NCBI RefSeq assembly: GCF_002814235.1 | Contig: NZ_PHSU01000019.1 | Coordinates: 62,001 to 126,000, forward strand | Origin: Pseudomonas sp. QS1027 | GTDB taxonomy: Bacteria; Pseudomonadota; Gammaproteobacteria; Pseudomonadales; Pseudomonadaceae | DNA length: 64,000 bases | Direction of reading: 5' to 3' | Shown: positions 1 through 9,026 of the stretch, in pieces | Layout of the letters: every line of letters starts with the position of its first letter | Numbering within the stretch: the stretch's first letter is position 1 | Notes under the pieces: generated by a model | What the model was told of the DNA's origin: nothing | Seen by the model: the letters and a program-made list of their open reading frames with translations, nothing else | Databases searched by the model: none | Made by a program: the position numbers and the translations under genes

Positions 1-348
1 GCGTTCTCATTGGGGGAGGGCTCGGCGGCGAGTGTCGGCGTACCGGTTGCCCGTGCGCGACTGCTGATCCTGTTGTTCGCCGGGGTGCTCACGACCATGG
101 CGACCCTGCTGGTGGGGCCGCTGTCCTTCGTTGGCTTACTGGCCCCCCATATCGCCCGTTTTGCCGGTGCCCGCCAGCCGCTGCAACAGCTCTGGGTGGC
201 ATCGGCGTTCGGCGCGGTGCTGATGGTCGTCTCGGAATGGCTGGGGCGGCAGTGGGTATTTCCCGAGCAGATGCCGGCCGGCTTGGTGGCGACCTTGCTT
301 GGTGGGCCTTATCTGGTGCTGTTGATGCTGTATCGGCGCAAGTCCTGA
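1..348 (+). CDS. FecCD-family iron-siderophore ABC permease, C-terminal end (FhuB-like), partial
   Basis: Inner-membrane permease subunit of an iron(III)-siderophore ABC importer. The reading frame is open from base 1, so the gene starts before the window; about 115 residues remain. They contain the conserved FecCD segment GPLSFVGLLAPHIAR, which belongs to the cytoplasmic coupling region that contacts the ATPase, followed by two hydrophobic segments and a short basic tail ending RRKS. The ending, with FPEQMPAGLVATLLGGPYL, resembles FhuB and FecD C-termini. The final gene of an importer operon is inferred because the next gene lies on the opposite strand. The substrate cannot be told from this fragment. 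Confidence 0.85.
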   Translation, partial: AFSLGEGSAASVGVPVARARLLILLFAGVLTTMATLLVGPLSFVGLLAPHIARFAGARQPLQQLWVASAFGAVLMVVSEWLGRQWVFPEQMPAGLVATLLGGPYLVLLMLYRRKS

Positions 349-381
349 GGCGTCAGGTCAGCGGCTATCTGCTGCGGCGAA

Positions 382-1578
382 TCAGCTCCGTCCGGGATTG
401 TGGGGGCGAGGGCCGGTGTAGGCCGCCCTTGGCCTGATCAGGTTCTCGCTGCCGCGTTGTTCCAGGCCGTGGGCGATCCAGCCAATCGACCGGCCCAGCG
501 CAAAGAGACCGAACGCGGCGCCAATAGGAAGCTTCAGGTGTCGGCGGACGGCCACCAGCGCGAAATCGACAGAAGGGCGCTGGCCCACCAGTGTAAACGC
601 CAGGTCAATGATGGCCTGCCACTGAGGGTGGTGCGGCAGGATCCGGGCGAGCAGCGCTGCCGCGCGCACATCCCCATTGGGGTAGAGGTGATGTCCAAAG
701 CCGGGAAGATCGTCGCCTCTTGCCAGCCGCTCACGCATCTTTTTGGCGATATCGTCATCGCCAAGCTCATCCCACAGCGCCTCGCCTCTCGCGGTGGTGG
801 CGCCATGGCGGCCGCCCGTCAAGGCGGCAAGGCCACCGACCACACCGGCGCGCAGGCTGGCCCCCGTTGACGCGATACAACGGGCGGTAAAACTCGAGGC
901 GTTCAGCTCATGGTCCGCGCACAGCACCAGCGCCATCCTGATCAGGTCCGCGCCGTCTTCGTCGACGCCCCAGGCCCGGGCGCATTGTTCGTGGATCGGC
1001 GAGCTGTCCGGTGTCGAGTCCAGCAGGCAGGCCGTCAGCAATCGGACGATGGCGCCGCAACCTTCTGCGCGGCGTTCGGCGGATGTCTGCCAGAGCGCGG
1101 TGGCGGCATCGTCGCTGGCGACGGTGAAAAGGGGCAGCAATACCTCTTCGGCGCGGCGGCCACGATAGTGGGCCATCAGCGCTGGCAGCGTTTGCGCAAG
1201 TCCTGGTGCAGGCGCTCCGAACGCCGTTTTCGCATCGCATTGCCAAAGGAGCGCGGCCACCTCTTCCACGGAGGCCGACGCCGCGAGCTCCAGGGCGTTC
1301 TCGCCGCGATAGAACAGTTGGCCATCATCGATCAGCGTAATGGCCGATTCGAGTACGGGCAGGCCCCAGTTGAGCGTGGCTTTCGCCAGCTCTTTCGGCT
1401 TGCGGCCCCGAGTGCGCTGCTCCGCCAGGCGTTCGACATCCGTGGCGAGATAGCGGCTCTCACGATGACTGTCCCCGGTTTCCGCGTGCAGCAGGCCACG
1501 GCTCACGTAGGCATAGAGCGTCTGTCGCGAGACCCCGAGCCGCTGGGCGGCTTCGGCGGAGGAAAGATAGTTCGGCAT
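382..1578 (-). CDS. Citrate-synthase-like protein with N-terminal helix-turn-helix
   Basis: A two-part protein of 398 residues. Residues about 5-27 form a MerR/excisionase-type helix-turn-helix (SSAEAAQRLGVSRQTLYAYV). The rest is a citrate synthase fold with the expected active-site motifs: DHELNASSFTAR (oxaloacetate/CoA histidine), PGFGHHLYPNGDVRA (second histidine) and VDFALVAV (catalytic aspartate). Length is close to a normal citrate synthase plus the DNA-binding module. The ATG is chosen over an adjacent upstream TTG because GGAG lies 8 bases before it. It is divergent from a family III CoA-transferase. A role as a metabolite-sensing regulator, or an enzyme that also binds DNA, is inference from the architecture. 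Catalytic residues look intact, so enzyme activity cannot be excluded. Confidence 0.85.
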   Translation of the reverse strand: MPNYLSSAEAAQRLGVSRQTLYAYVSRGLLHAETGDSHRESRYLATDVERLAEQRTRGRKPKELAKATLNWGLPVLESAITLIDDGQLFYRGENALELAASASVEEVAALLWQCDAKTAFGAPAPGLAQTLPALMAHYRGRRAEEVLLPLFTVASDDAATALWQTSAERRAEGCGAIVRLLTACLLDSTPDSSPIHEQCARAWGVDEDGADLIRMALVLCADHELNASSFTARCIASTGASLRAGVVGGLAALTGGRHGATTARGEALWDELGDDDIAKKMRERLARGDDLPGFGHHLYPNGDVRAAALLARILPHHPQWQAIIDLAFTLVGQRPSVDFALVAVRRHLKLPIGAAFGLFALGRSIGWIAHGLEQRGSENLIRPRAAYTGPRPHNPGRS

Positions 1579-1602
1579 CAACGCGTCTCCGGCGGTGATT
1601 GG

Positions 1603-1619
1603 TTGATTAATTTAATCAA
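1603..1619. promoter_or_regulatory. Perfect palindrome between the HTH-citrate synthase and CoA-transferase genes
   Basis: TTGATTAA-T-TTAATCAA is a perfect inverted repeat with 8-base arms and a single central base. It lies in an AT-rich stretch of the 103-base divergent intergenic region, 24 bases upstream of the HTH-citrate synthase ATG. It is a good candidate operator for that protein's helix-turn-helix, which would couple both divergent genes. Binding is not shown. Confidence 0.5.
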
Positions 1620-1681
1620 TATTGACGATTAAAAAGGAGCGGCAGATATTTCGCAAATCGAACCCACAGCGGAGCCTCATC

Positions 1682-3112
1682 ATGTTCAACGACGACTCAA
1701 CTCAGGCGCCAGATTCGACGGCGTCGAGTCCTTTCGCGGGTTATCTGCAGGCGTTCTGGCAGGCGGTCGGCGGGAACCCGGAGCATCTGGCTCATCTTGC
1801 CGTGACCGGAAACGGCTCGCTGCCCTGTGCCTTTGCCTACACGGACTTCGCGGCGGCGGCCATCGGTGCGGCAAGCCTGGCCATCGCTGAACTGCTCTCC
1901 GTCACTTCGGGCAAGCTGCCGTCCGTCACGGTCGACCGGCGCCTCGCGTCCTTCTGGTTCGGCACTTCGCTTCGCCCGCAAGGCTGGGCGCTGCCTTCTC
2001 CATGGGACCCGGTCGCAGGAGATTACCGGGCGGCTGACGGCTGGATCCGGCTGCACACCAACGCCCCTCATCACCGGAACGCAGCGCTGGCGGTGCTCGG
2101 TGTGGCTGGCGAGCGGGATACCGTTGCGCGCGCCGTCTCGGGCTGGAGTGCCAGTGCGCTTGAGATGGCCATCGTCGAACGCAATGGCTGCGTGGCGGCC
2201 ATGCATACCTTGCAGGAGTGGGCCGATCATCCCCAGGGACAAGCGGTCCGGGACGAGCCGCTGCTGCACCACGCGCTGAGCGCCAGGGTTGCGAGAGCGA
2301 AATGGCCGGTTCCGGCAGACCGGCCGTTGCGAGGCGTACGTGTGCTCGATCTCACGCGGGTTCTGGCGGGCCCCGTTGCCACCCGCTTCCTGGCCGGATT
2401 TGGCGCCGAGGTGCTGCGCATCGATCCGTACGGCTGGGAGGAGCCGGGTCTGGTGCCGGAAGTTGTCCTGGGCAAGCGCTGCGCGCGCCTCGATCTGCGC
2501 AATGCCTTCGACCGCGCTACGTTCGAGCGTCTGCTGGGCGAAGCCGATGTGCTGGTTCACGGTTACCGGCCCGATGCCTTGGCCCGTCTCGGCTTGGGCG
2601 TTGAACGCCGTCGCCAGTTGAACCCGGCGCTGGTCGATGTATCGCTCGATGCCTATGGCTGGAGCGGGCCGTGGTGTGAGCGACGCGGCTTCGACAGCCT
2701 GGTGCAGATGAGCAGCGGCATTGCCGACGCCGGCATGCGCATGGCACGCAGCGATCGTCCGGTGCCGTTGCCGGGGCAGGGGATCGATCACGGAACCGGC
2801 TACCTGATGGCCGCCGCCGTGATCCGCGGATTGACCGAGCGGCTTACGACGGGGGCGGGTTGCGTCGCCCGGGCATCGCTGGCGAGGACGGCGCAGTTGT
2901 TGATTGCCCATGCCGGTGTGCAAGAGGGGGGTGTCCCAATGCAACCGGAACACCCGGACGACCTGGCCGCGCAGATCGAGCACACGTCGTGGGGCCCCGC
3001 GCAACGCATCAAGGCGCCAGCGTCGGTCGACGGGACGCCCATGTATTGGGACCACCCAGCGGGCGAGCTGGGGTCGGTTGACGCAGAGTGGCAGTCGACA
3101 GGTAAGCGTTGA
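1682..3112 (+). CDS. CaiB/BaiF family III CoA-transferase
   Basis: Predicted to move CoA between carboxylic acids. The 476-residue protein has a divergent N-terminal third followed by the family core: RPLRGVRVLDLTRVLAGPVA, then GKRCARLDLRN and ADVLVHGYRPDALARLGLG, which match family III landmarks. GIDHGTGYLMAAAV carries the Asp that aligns with the catalytic aspartate of formyl-CoA transferase. The ATG at 1682 is preferred over an in-frame start at 1622 because GGAG (1671-1674) sits 7 bases upstream. The N-terminal third may be a degenerate duplicate of the domain. Pairing with a divergent citrate-synthase-like protein suggests organic-acid CoA-thioester metabolism; substrates are unknown. 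Confidence 0.85.
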   Translation: MFNDDSTQAPDSTASSPFAGYLQAFWQAVGGNPEHLAHLAVTGNGSLPCAFAYTDFAAAAIGAASLAIAELLSVTSGKLPSVTVDRRLASFWFGTSLRPQGWALPSPWDPVAGDYRAADGWIRLHTNAPHHRNAALAVLGVAGERDTVARAVSGWSASALEMAIVERNGCVAAMHTLQEWADHPQGQAVRDEPLLHHALSARVARAKWPVPADRPLRGVRVLDLTRVLAGPVATRFLAGFGAEVLRIDPYGWEEPGLVPEVVLGKRCARLDLRNAFDRATFERLLGEADVLVHGYRPDALARLGLGVERRRQLNPALVDVSLDAYGWSGPWCERRGFDSLVQMSSGIADAGMRMARSDRPVPLPGQGIDHGTGYLMAAAVIRGLTERLTTGAGCVARASLARTAQLLIAHAGVQEGGVPMQPEHPDDLAAQIEHTSWGPAQRIKAPASVDGTPMYWDHPAGELGSVDAEWQSTGKR

Positions 3113-3122
3113 TATCCGGTCT

Positions 3123-4043
3123 CTATGGAACCTCGTGGCCCTGTGCCGAGCTCAGAAGTTCGAACCAGTGATCTTTCGTCAGCTTCAGTTGGCAGGCGTC
3201 TACCGATTCACGCAGCACCTCGATGCGCCTCGATCCCGAGATCAGCAACGGCCGGCTGGGCAGTGCCAACAACCAGGCCATCAGGACCGTGGTGGCAGAC
3301 GCTCCCAGTTGCTCTCCTATGTGTGCCAGGGTTTCCCTGACTCGCCTGGCCACAGGGTCTGAATCGGTAAAAATACGCCCGCCACCGAGCGGCGACCAGA
3401 GCATGGGGGCGCACTTGAGCTGTTGAGCCTGGTCGAAGGTCCCGTCATAGAGAGGGGCCAGTTGCAGCAGTGAACACTCGACCTGATTGGTCACCAGTGA
3501 AAGACCATTGGCGACCATCCGGTCCTGGAGCAGGGAGAACTGGGAGGGGGTAAAGTTCGAGACACCGAAGTTTCTGACTTTCCCCTCCTGGTGCAACGCC
3601 TTGAAGGCGCGTGCCACTTCATCCGCATCCATCAACGGATCAGGACGGTGGATCAGCAGCCCATCCAGGTAGTCGGTATGCAGGGCACGCAGTGAGTTCT
3701 CGGCCGAGGCGACAATGTGCTCGAAACTGTTGTCATAGGTCTTGAGTCGGTGCTCCGGCCGCCGGGCCGACACCAACTTGATTCCACACTTGCTGACCAG
3801 TTGCAGGTGTTCGCGCAAATGCGGTGCGGCGGCGAGCGCTTCACCAAACAAGGCTTCGGACTGGTAGTTGCCGTAGATGTCCGCGTGATCGAAGCTCGTC
3901 ACCCCGAGTTCGAGCGCGGCTTCAATCAGTTGCTGGCGTTCATGGACCGACAGGGACCATTCGCTCAAACGCCACATGCCAAAGACGATGCGTGAAAACT
4001 CCGGCCCTTGGGGGGTGAGGGATACTCGTGATGAGATGTTCAT
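3123..4043 (-). CDS. Aldo/keto reductase (YdhF-like)
   Basis: NADPH-dependent (by family) carbonyl reductase of 306 residues with the full AKR tetrad visible: D52 and Y57 in FDHADIYG, K85 in SKCGIK and H131 in LIHRPDP. WSPLGGG and the C-terminal SGSRRIEVLRESV segment give the cofactor phosphate-binding loop. The overall sequence resembles the E. coli YdhF type. It converges on the CoA-transferase with an 11-base gap. It runs in the same direction as the upstream porin but is separated by 256 bases in which I see no gene, so it probably has its own promoter. The physiological substrate is not deducible. Confidence 0.85.
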   Translation of the reverse strand: MNISSRVSLTPQGPEFSRIVFGMWRLSEWSLSVHERQQLIEAALELGVTSFDHADIYGNYQSEALFGEALAAAPHLREHLQLVSKCGIKLVSARRPEHRLKTYDNSFEHIVASAENSLRALHTDYLDGLLIHRPDPLMDADEVARAFKALHQEGKVRNFGVSNFTPSQFSLLQDRMVANGLSLVTNQVECSLLQLAPLYDGTFDQAQQLKCAPMLWSPLGGGRIFTDSDPVARRVRETLAHIGEQLGASATTVLMAWLLALPSRPLLISGSRRIEVLRESVDACQLKLTKDHWFELLSSAQGHEVP

Positions 4044-4299
4044 TCATAGGTCCTTGTTCTTTGGGGCACACGGTGAGAACTGCAACTGACAGCTCATCGT
4101 TTGGCAGCATGGCGCAGTACCGTGAATGAAATGCCTCGTTGGAGCAAGCGCCGATTTCGCCGTCGAAGGACATGCCCTTGTCGAGGGTTGCAGGGCAGTC
4201 CTCGGCGTAGCGTGGTACGGCGATTTGCCTCTCTTGGGTGTCAACGGTCTGTGGTCCCGCCTCGATGACCAATGTATCCGCGGTGTCTCTGTGCCGGCG

Positions 4300-5892
4300 C
4301 TAGAACCAGGTTTCCATTTGCACCCCCAGTTGCCAGACGCCTCCAGACCTGAAGCCCTTCTGGCCGAAATCATCGGTTGAGCTGAAGTTATCGAGGTTCC
4401 TGGACCAGTTCATATAGGTGGCGAACAGGCGCAATTCAGGGCGCGTGAAGAAGTCGCCGGTTTGCAGCTTGAAGGTGGGCGCCAAGGTGAATTTCCAATA
4501 GTCGCCGTCGGCTGTATGGCGGCCGGCATAGCCACGTGCATCCAGGTCCATCGTCTGCCAGCTCAGTTCATATTGCATTTCGAAGTTGCGGCTCAGTTCA
4601 TTGGCCAATCGCACGTTGAGGGTCAAGTAGCGATAGTCGTCGCCGGGGACATAGCGATCCTGGCTATGTTCGGCAATCAGGGTCGGTGCGATACGCCAAT
4701 CGTCATTCAGGCGAGTATGGCCATAGAGTGCCAGCCGCAACGTCTGAGCCTGCTCAAGCAAGTCGCCATCGGCGCCAATGTTGCTGACCTCCGCTCCCAG
4801 TCCTTTGCCGTACAGCAACGCGGCTTTGAAATAGCCTTCACGACCGAAAAAATCTGGTCGATGGTAGGCGAACAGACCATGGGAGCCGCTTTCGGCAGGG
4901 CTGAACCCCGACGCGTTCAGCCGAGTGCCGCCGGCCGTCAGCCTGGCGTCGTTCTGGCTTGATGCAATGCCATTGAGCATGAGCTGCCAGCGGCCATCAT
5001 CGAAAAATTGGTTGAGGGTCGCGACATAGCTCCTGATGTCCTTGTTTTCCTCTGTCCCGAAATCACCGTAGGAGCGGCTCATCAGGGAGGCATTGATGCG
5101 CCAGTCATTGGCAAGGCGTACGTCGTAGATCCCGCCACCGGTCCCGGCCAGGAACACGATGCCCCGGTCAAGCCAATGGATGTCGTAATTGTCTCGGTCA
5201 AAGCGCTTGCCGGCCCATAAGGTCGCGTCGCGCAGCATGGGCGTGTTCTGGAATGACACCAGGTGGCTGAGTTCGGCATAGGACTGGCGCACATTGAGCG
5301 AGCTTTGCGCCGCGGTCCAATCGTTGGGGGTTTCCACGCCGTCCGCGATCTCGAACAGGTACTTGGCGCGCGTGCCGTTGTCGGCTTGGCTTTGCTTCGA
5401 GAATTTCGCCTCTGCGTAGGTATCCACCTCATTGCCGAGCCGCCCAACCGACCCGCCAATCGATCCGGCGGGGGTGATGTTGGGACCGCCCCGACCGGCG
5501 CCGCCGCCATCGGTCATCATTCCGGAACGCGCATACGCGCTGAAGGAGAAGCCTTGCGTGACGTCCTGGATCGAATTCACCGAAGAGGCGAGGGTGGAGG
5601 TGCGCTGCTCCATGGACTGCTGGCGTGTTTCAATCTGGGCGACTCTCTCGCCCAGAGGCAATTGGACTGCCGTGGGCGCCGAGGCATTGACGGCGAGCTG
5701 ACTCTTGAGGCGCTCGACCTCCCTGTGCAACTGGACAACATCGGTTTCAGCCGCCGCTGCCCGCTTCTCGGCGGTGGCGGTCCTGGCCTCCAGCTGGGCG
5801 AGACGTTCCTCGACGGTGAAGGCCGGTTCGGCCAGCAGGTTGGTGGTTGAAAAAAGCAGGGCAAAGATACCCAGAAGCGGCGTATGACGCAT
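4300..5892 (-). CDS. scrY: Carbohydrate outer-membrane porin, LamB/ScrY type
   Basis: Outer-membrane sugar channel of 530 residues. It has a signal peptide (MRHTPLLGIFALLFSTTNLLA), then a heptad-rich coiled coil at about residues 25-85 with repeated LEARTATAEKRAAA-like units, then a beta-barrel. It ends in VQMETWF, the terminal Phe typical of porin assembly signals. The N-terminal coiled coil is characteristic of ScrY as opposed to LamB. An in-frame upstream start is rejected because the ATG at 5892 has GAGGG 5 bases before it. It is divergent from the sucrose permease and invertase genes, so sucrose (or a related disaccharide) uptake is the inferred role. Confidence 0.85.
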   Translation of the reverse strand: MRHTPLLGIFALLFSTTNLLAEPAFTVEERLAQLEARTATAEKRAAAAETDVVQLHREVERLKSQLAVNASAPTAVQLPLGERVAQIETRQQSMEQRTSTLASSVNSIQDVTQGFSFSAYARSGMMTDGGGAGRGGPNITPAGSIGGSVGRLGNEVDTYAEAKFSKQSQADNGTRAKYLFEIADGVETPNDWTAAQSSLNVRQSYAELSHLVSFQNTPMLRDATLWAGKRFDRDNYDIHWLDRGIVFLAGTGGGIYDVRLANDWRINASLMSRSYGDFGTEENKDIRSYVATLNQFFDDGRWQLMLNGIASSQNDARLTAGGTRLNASGFSPAESGSHGLFAYHRPDFFGREGYFKAALLYGKGLGAEVSNIGADGDLLEQAQTLRLALYGHTRLNDDWRIAPTLIAEHSQDRYVPGDDYRYLTLNVRLANELSRNFEMQYELSWQTMDLDARGYAGRHTADGDYWKFTLAPTFKLQTGDFFTRPELRLFATYMNWSRNLDNFSSTDDFGQKGFRSGGVWQLGVQMETWF

Positions 5893-6061
5893 GTTAACCC
5901 TCTTGTTTTTGTATTGGGGCACTACACACCTTTCAAACGAGTTCCTGCCCTGGTCGAACGGGCATTGCTGCGTGATCGCAAGGGCCCGCTGGAACTACCG
6001 GCAGCGCAACTTCTGCCCCGCTTGCTCAACGGGATATCACCGGCAGTTGCACTCAACCCAC

Positions 6062-6091
6062 TTGACAATGAACCCGTCCAGGACGCGTAAT
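6062..6091 (+). promoter_or_regulatory. Probable sigma70 promoter of the sucrose permease-invertase operon
   Basis: A consensus TTGACA -35 box (6062-6067), an 18-base spacer and a CGTAAT -10 box (6086-6091, 4 of 6 consensus). Transcription would start near 6098, immediately before the LacI-type operator at 6102. Confidence 0.55.
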
Positions 6092-6101
6092 GTGTTGCGA
6101 T

Positions 6102-6113
6102 GTTAACGTTAAC
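6102..6113. promoter_or_regulatory. LacI-family operator (GTTAACGTTAAC)
   Basis: A perfect 12-base palindrome with the central CpG typical of LacI/GalR operators, placed at about +4 to +15 of the predicted promoter and 26 bases before the permease ATG. Binding here would block initiation, so classical repression by the LacI-type protein at 9027, relieved by sucrose or a derivative, is inferred. I found no second full copy near the porin start. Confidence 0.65.
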
Positions 6114-6139
6114 TAAAATAAAAACAAGAGGACTGTTCC

Positions 6140-7432
6140 ATGCCAATTCCAGTGAAACGCGAGTACTGGCTCATCAGTGGTTTGCTGTATTTTTTCTTCT
6201 TCTCATGGTCATCCAGCTACTCGCTGTTCTCGATCTGGCTGCATCGAGTCATCGGCCTGGATGGCACGGAAATCGGTTTTGTTTTCGCGGCCAATGCCAT
6301 TGCGGCGCTGCTGATTCAACCGTTCTATGGCGCGCTGCAGGATCGGCTTGGCCTGTCGAAAAAACTGCTGGTGTGGATTGGCATCCAGCTCTGCGCGGCG
6401 GCCCCGTTTGCGATTTACGTATATGCCCATCTGCTGGCTCAGAACGTGGTGCTGGGGGCTGTGGTCGGCGCGGCTTTTCTGGCCTTGGCCATGCTCGCGG
6501 GCGTGGGCGTGATCGAGTCCTACACGGAGCGGTTGTCGCGCCATGCGGACCTTGAATTCGGGACTACCAGAATGTGGGGTTCGCTGGGCTGGGCGAGCGC
6601 GACGGGTGTGGTTGGCGTGGTCTTCAACATTGACCCGGACATCGCGTTTTACCTGAGCAGCGCTGCCGGCGTGGCGTTCCTGTTGATCCTCTCCAGGCTG
6701 GATTTGAGCCGCTTCAGTCAACCCGGCGTGCAATTCGGTGAAGGGGCAGCGAAGCCCGTGCGCGTGCACGATCTCTGGAAGTTACTGAGACTGCCGCGTT
6801 TTTGGGCATTCAGCTTGTACCTGACCGGTGTGTGCGGGATCTACATGATCTACGAACAACAGTTTCCGGTGTATTTCTCCTCTTTCTTCCCAACCCCGGA
6901 GGAGGGGACCCGTGCTTATGGCTACCTGAATTCATCGCAGGTGCTGCTTGAGGCGGTATTGATGTTGTTCGCGCCATGGGTGGTCAGCCGTACAGGCGCC
7001 AAGTACGGACTGATTCTGGCGGGCAGCATCATGTTCGTCCGGATTCTGGGCTCCGGGCTGGCAACGCAGGCCTGGAGCATCGCCGCCTGCAAGATGTTGC
7101 ACGCGTTGGAAGTGCCCATCCTCCTGGTTTCGGTATTCAAGTACATATCGCTCAATTTCGATTCGCGCCTGTCCGCCTCGATCTACCTGGTGGGATTCCA
7201 GTTCGCCCAGCAATTGACCGCGATGCTGCTTTCGCCGCTGGTGGGCTACGGCTACGACCATGTCGGTTTCTCGAGCGTTTACGTGCTGATGGCTGGCCTG
7301 GTCGGCGGTTGCCTGCTGCTGTCATGGACCTTGTTGCGCACCGATCCTGCCGGCACCTCTTCTCCCGCCAAGGTTGCCGAACCGCTGGAGCTTCCGGCCA
7401 TTGTTCAATCCGCCACTCGTTACGAACCCTAG
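6140..7432 (+). CDS. cscB: Sucrose:H+ symporter, LacY/CscB family
   Basis: Inner-membrane 12-TM permease of the oligosaccharide:H+ symporter family, 430 residues. Signature LacY positions are visible: the helix IV/V pair in VIESYTERL and TTRMWGSLGWA (Glu126/Arg144 equivalents), YEQQFPVYFSSFF (Glu269 equivalent), VRILGSG (Arg302 equivalent) and KMLHALEVPILLV (His322/Glu325 equivalents). The stretch around FKYISLNFDSRLSAS is also very LacY/CscB-like. It is followed after 13 bases by an invertase, so import of unphosphorylated sucrose is the natural reading; raffinose or another disaccharide is possible. The operator at 6102-6113 lies just upstream. Confidence 0.9.
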   Translation: MPIPVKREYWLISGLLYFFFFSWSSSYSLFSIWLHRVIGLDGTEIGFVFAANAIAALLIQPFYGALQDRLGLSKKLLVWIGIQLCAAAPFAIYVYAHLLAQNVVLGAVVGAAFLALAMLAGVGVIESYTERLSRHADLEFGTTRMWGSLGWASATGVVGVVFNIDPDIAFYLSSAAGVAFLLILSRLDLSRFSQPGVQFGEGAAKPVRVHDLWKLLRLPRFWAFSLYLTGVCGIYMIYEQQFPVYFSSFFPTPEEGTRAYGYLNSSQVLLEAVLMLFAPWVVSRTGAKYGLILAGSIMFVRILGSGLATQAWSIAACKMLHALEVPILLVSVFKYISLNFDSRLSASIYLVGFQFAQQLTAMLLSPLVGYGYDHVGFSSVYVLMAGLVGGCLLLSWTLLRTDPAGTSSPAKVAEPLELPAIVQSATRYEP

Positions 7433-7445
7433 TAAGGATCAAGCC

Positions 7446-8921
7446 ATGCACGCTGCACTGCTGGATGAAGCGCATCGCGCCATCGAAAGAACAATACCCG
7501 AACGCGGCGATGACTATCGCCTCGGCTATCACCTGTCGCCTCGGGCGGGATGGATGAACGATCCGAACGGGCTGGTCCATTTTCGCGGTGAATACCATGT
7601 GTTTTACCAGCATCACCCATACTCTGCGCACTGGGGCCCGATGTACTGGGGGCATTCCAAGAGCAGCGACCTGGTGCATTGGGAGCATTTGCCCATCGCC
7701 TTGGCGCCCAGTGATAGCTACGATCGGGACGGGTGTTTTTCAGGGTCGGCGGTGGTCATGGATGACAGGCTTTATCTGATCTACACCGGGCACACCTGGT
7801 TGGGTGCTCCGGGTGATGACCAGCACATCCGCCAGGTCCAATGCCTGGCCAGCAGCTCAGATGGCCTCGTGTTCACGAAACACGGGCCAGTGATCGAGAC
7901 GGCACCGGATCCGGACATCATGCATTTCCGCGACCCCAAGGTCTGGCGGCAAGGCGAGCAATGGTGGATGGCTCTGGGGGCGCGCCAGGGAGACGACCCG
8001 CAACTGCTGCTCTATCGCTCCGAAGACCTGCGCCACTGGCAATACCTGGGCTGCGCCCTGAAAGGTGCTCGCGAGTCGGACGGCTACATGTGGGAATGTC
8101 CGGACCTGTTCGAGCTCGGGGGATGCGACGTCTTTCTCTATTCGCCGCAAGGTTTGAAACCCAGCGGCTACGATAACTGGAACAAGTTCCAGAACAGCTA
8201 CCGGCTGGGCCAATTGGATGACCGCGGGCATTTGAGCGAGTGCGGCAAGCTGTACGAGCTCGACCACGGCCACGATTTTTATGCGGCGCAGACACTGCTG
8301 GCGCCAGACGGGCGACGTTTGCTTTGGGCGTGGATGGATATGTGGGACAGCCCGATGCCGAGCCAGGCGCAACACTGGTGTGGCGCGCTTTCGTTGCCGC
8401 GTGAGTTGAGCCGCGACGGTGAGCGGTTGCGCATGCGTCCGGCCCGAGAGCTGAAGGCGCTACGGCAAGACAGACGAACGCTGCGGATCGGCGTGATCGA
8501 ATCACGCAGTTGCCCACTCGATGTGCGTGGTGCACTGCTGGAGTTCGAACTCGAACTGGACCTTGCGGGTAGCACCGCCGAGCGCTTTGGCCTGGCGCTG
8601 CGCTGCAGTGAAGACCAGCAAGAACGCACCTTGCTGTACTTCGATGCCATGGCCCGACGTTTGGTGCTCGACAGGCAATGCTCGGGCGCCGGCGTAAGCG
8701 GTGTTCGTAGCGTACCGGTGGCGCCAGGGCAGCAGCAGATCGCCCTGCGGGTCTTTCTTGATCGTTCGTCCATCGAGGTGTTCGTCGACGACGGCACCTA
8801 TAGCCTTACCAGCCGGATTTATCCACGGCCCGACAGCCTCGCCGTCAGTGCATTCGCGGTCAATGGGACGGGGCGGTTCGGGGAGACGGCTGTCTGGAGT
8901 CTCGCCGATCTGCAGCTCTGA
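7446..8921 (+). CDS. cscA: GH32 invertase / sucrose hydrolase
   Basis: Cytoplasmic beta-fructofuranosidase of 491 residues. GH32 catalytic motifs are all present: WMNDPNG with nucleophile D39, FRDPKVW with transition-state stabiliser D163, and WECPDLF with acid/base E217. These lie in the five-bladed propeller; the C-terminal beta-sandwich follows and ends with the conserved RSSIEVFVDDG. No signal peptide is visible, which fits hydrolysis of sucrose after import by the preceding symporter. The ATG at 7446 is preceded by AAGGA; an upstream in-frame start inside cscB is rejected. Because no PTS gene is nearby, free sucrose rather than sucrose-6-phosphate is the expected substrate. Confidence 0.92.
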   Translation: MHAALLDEAHRAIERTIPERGDDYRLGYHLSPRAGWMNDPNGLVHFRGEYHVFYQHHPYSAHWGPMYWGHSKSSDLVHWEHLPIALAPSDSYDRDGCFSGSAVVMDDRLYLIYTGHTWLGAPGDDQHIRQVQCLASSSDGLVFTKHGPVIETAPDPDIMHFRDPKVWRQGEQWWMALGARQGDDPQLLLYRSEDLRHWQYLGCALKGARESDGYMWECPDLFELGGCDVFLYSPQGLKPSGYDNWNKFQNSYRLGQLDDRGHLSECGKLYELDHGHDFYAAQTLLAPDGRRLLWAWMDMWDSPMPSQAQHWCGALSLPRELSRDGERLRMRPARELKALRQDRRTLRIGVIESRSCPLDVRGALLEFELELDLAGSTAERFGLALRCSEDQQERTLLYFDAMARRLVLDRQCSGAGVSGVRSVPVAPGQQQIALRVFLDRSSIEVFVDDGTYSLTSRIYPRPDSLAVSAFAVNGTGRFGETAVWSLADLQL

Positions 8922-9026
8922 TGACAGCGGATGCGCCATTCGTGCCGTCGGCCTCCGGTCATGGTGTTGTTATGCATTTGCCAGGCATGACATGATGCCC
9001 GGCCAGACAATCGATGGCACCCGCGA

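Noticed and set aside
5884..6090. Small open frames between the porin and the sucrose permease
   Set aside because: They overlap the promoter region and look like random sequence.
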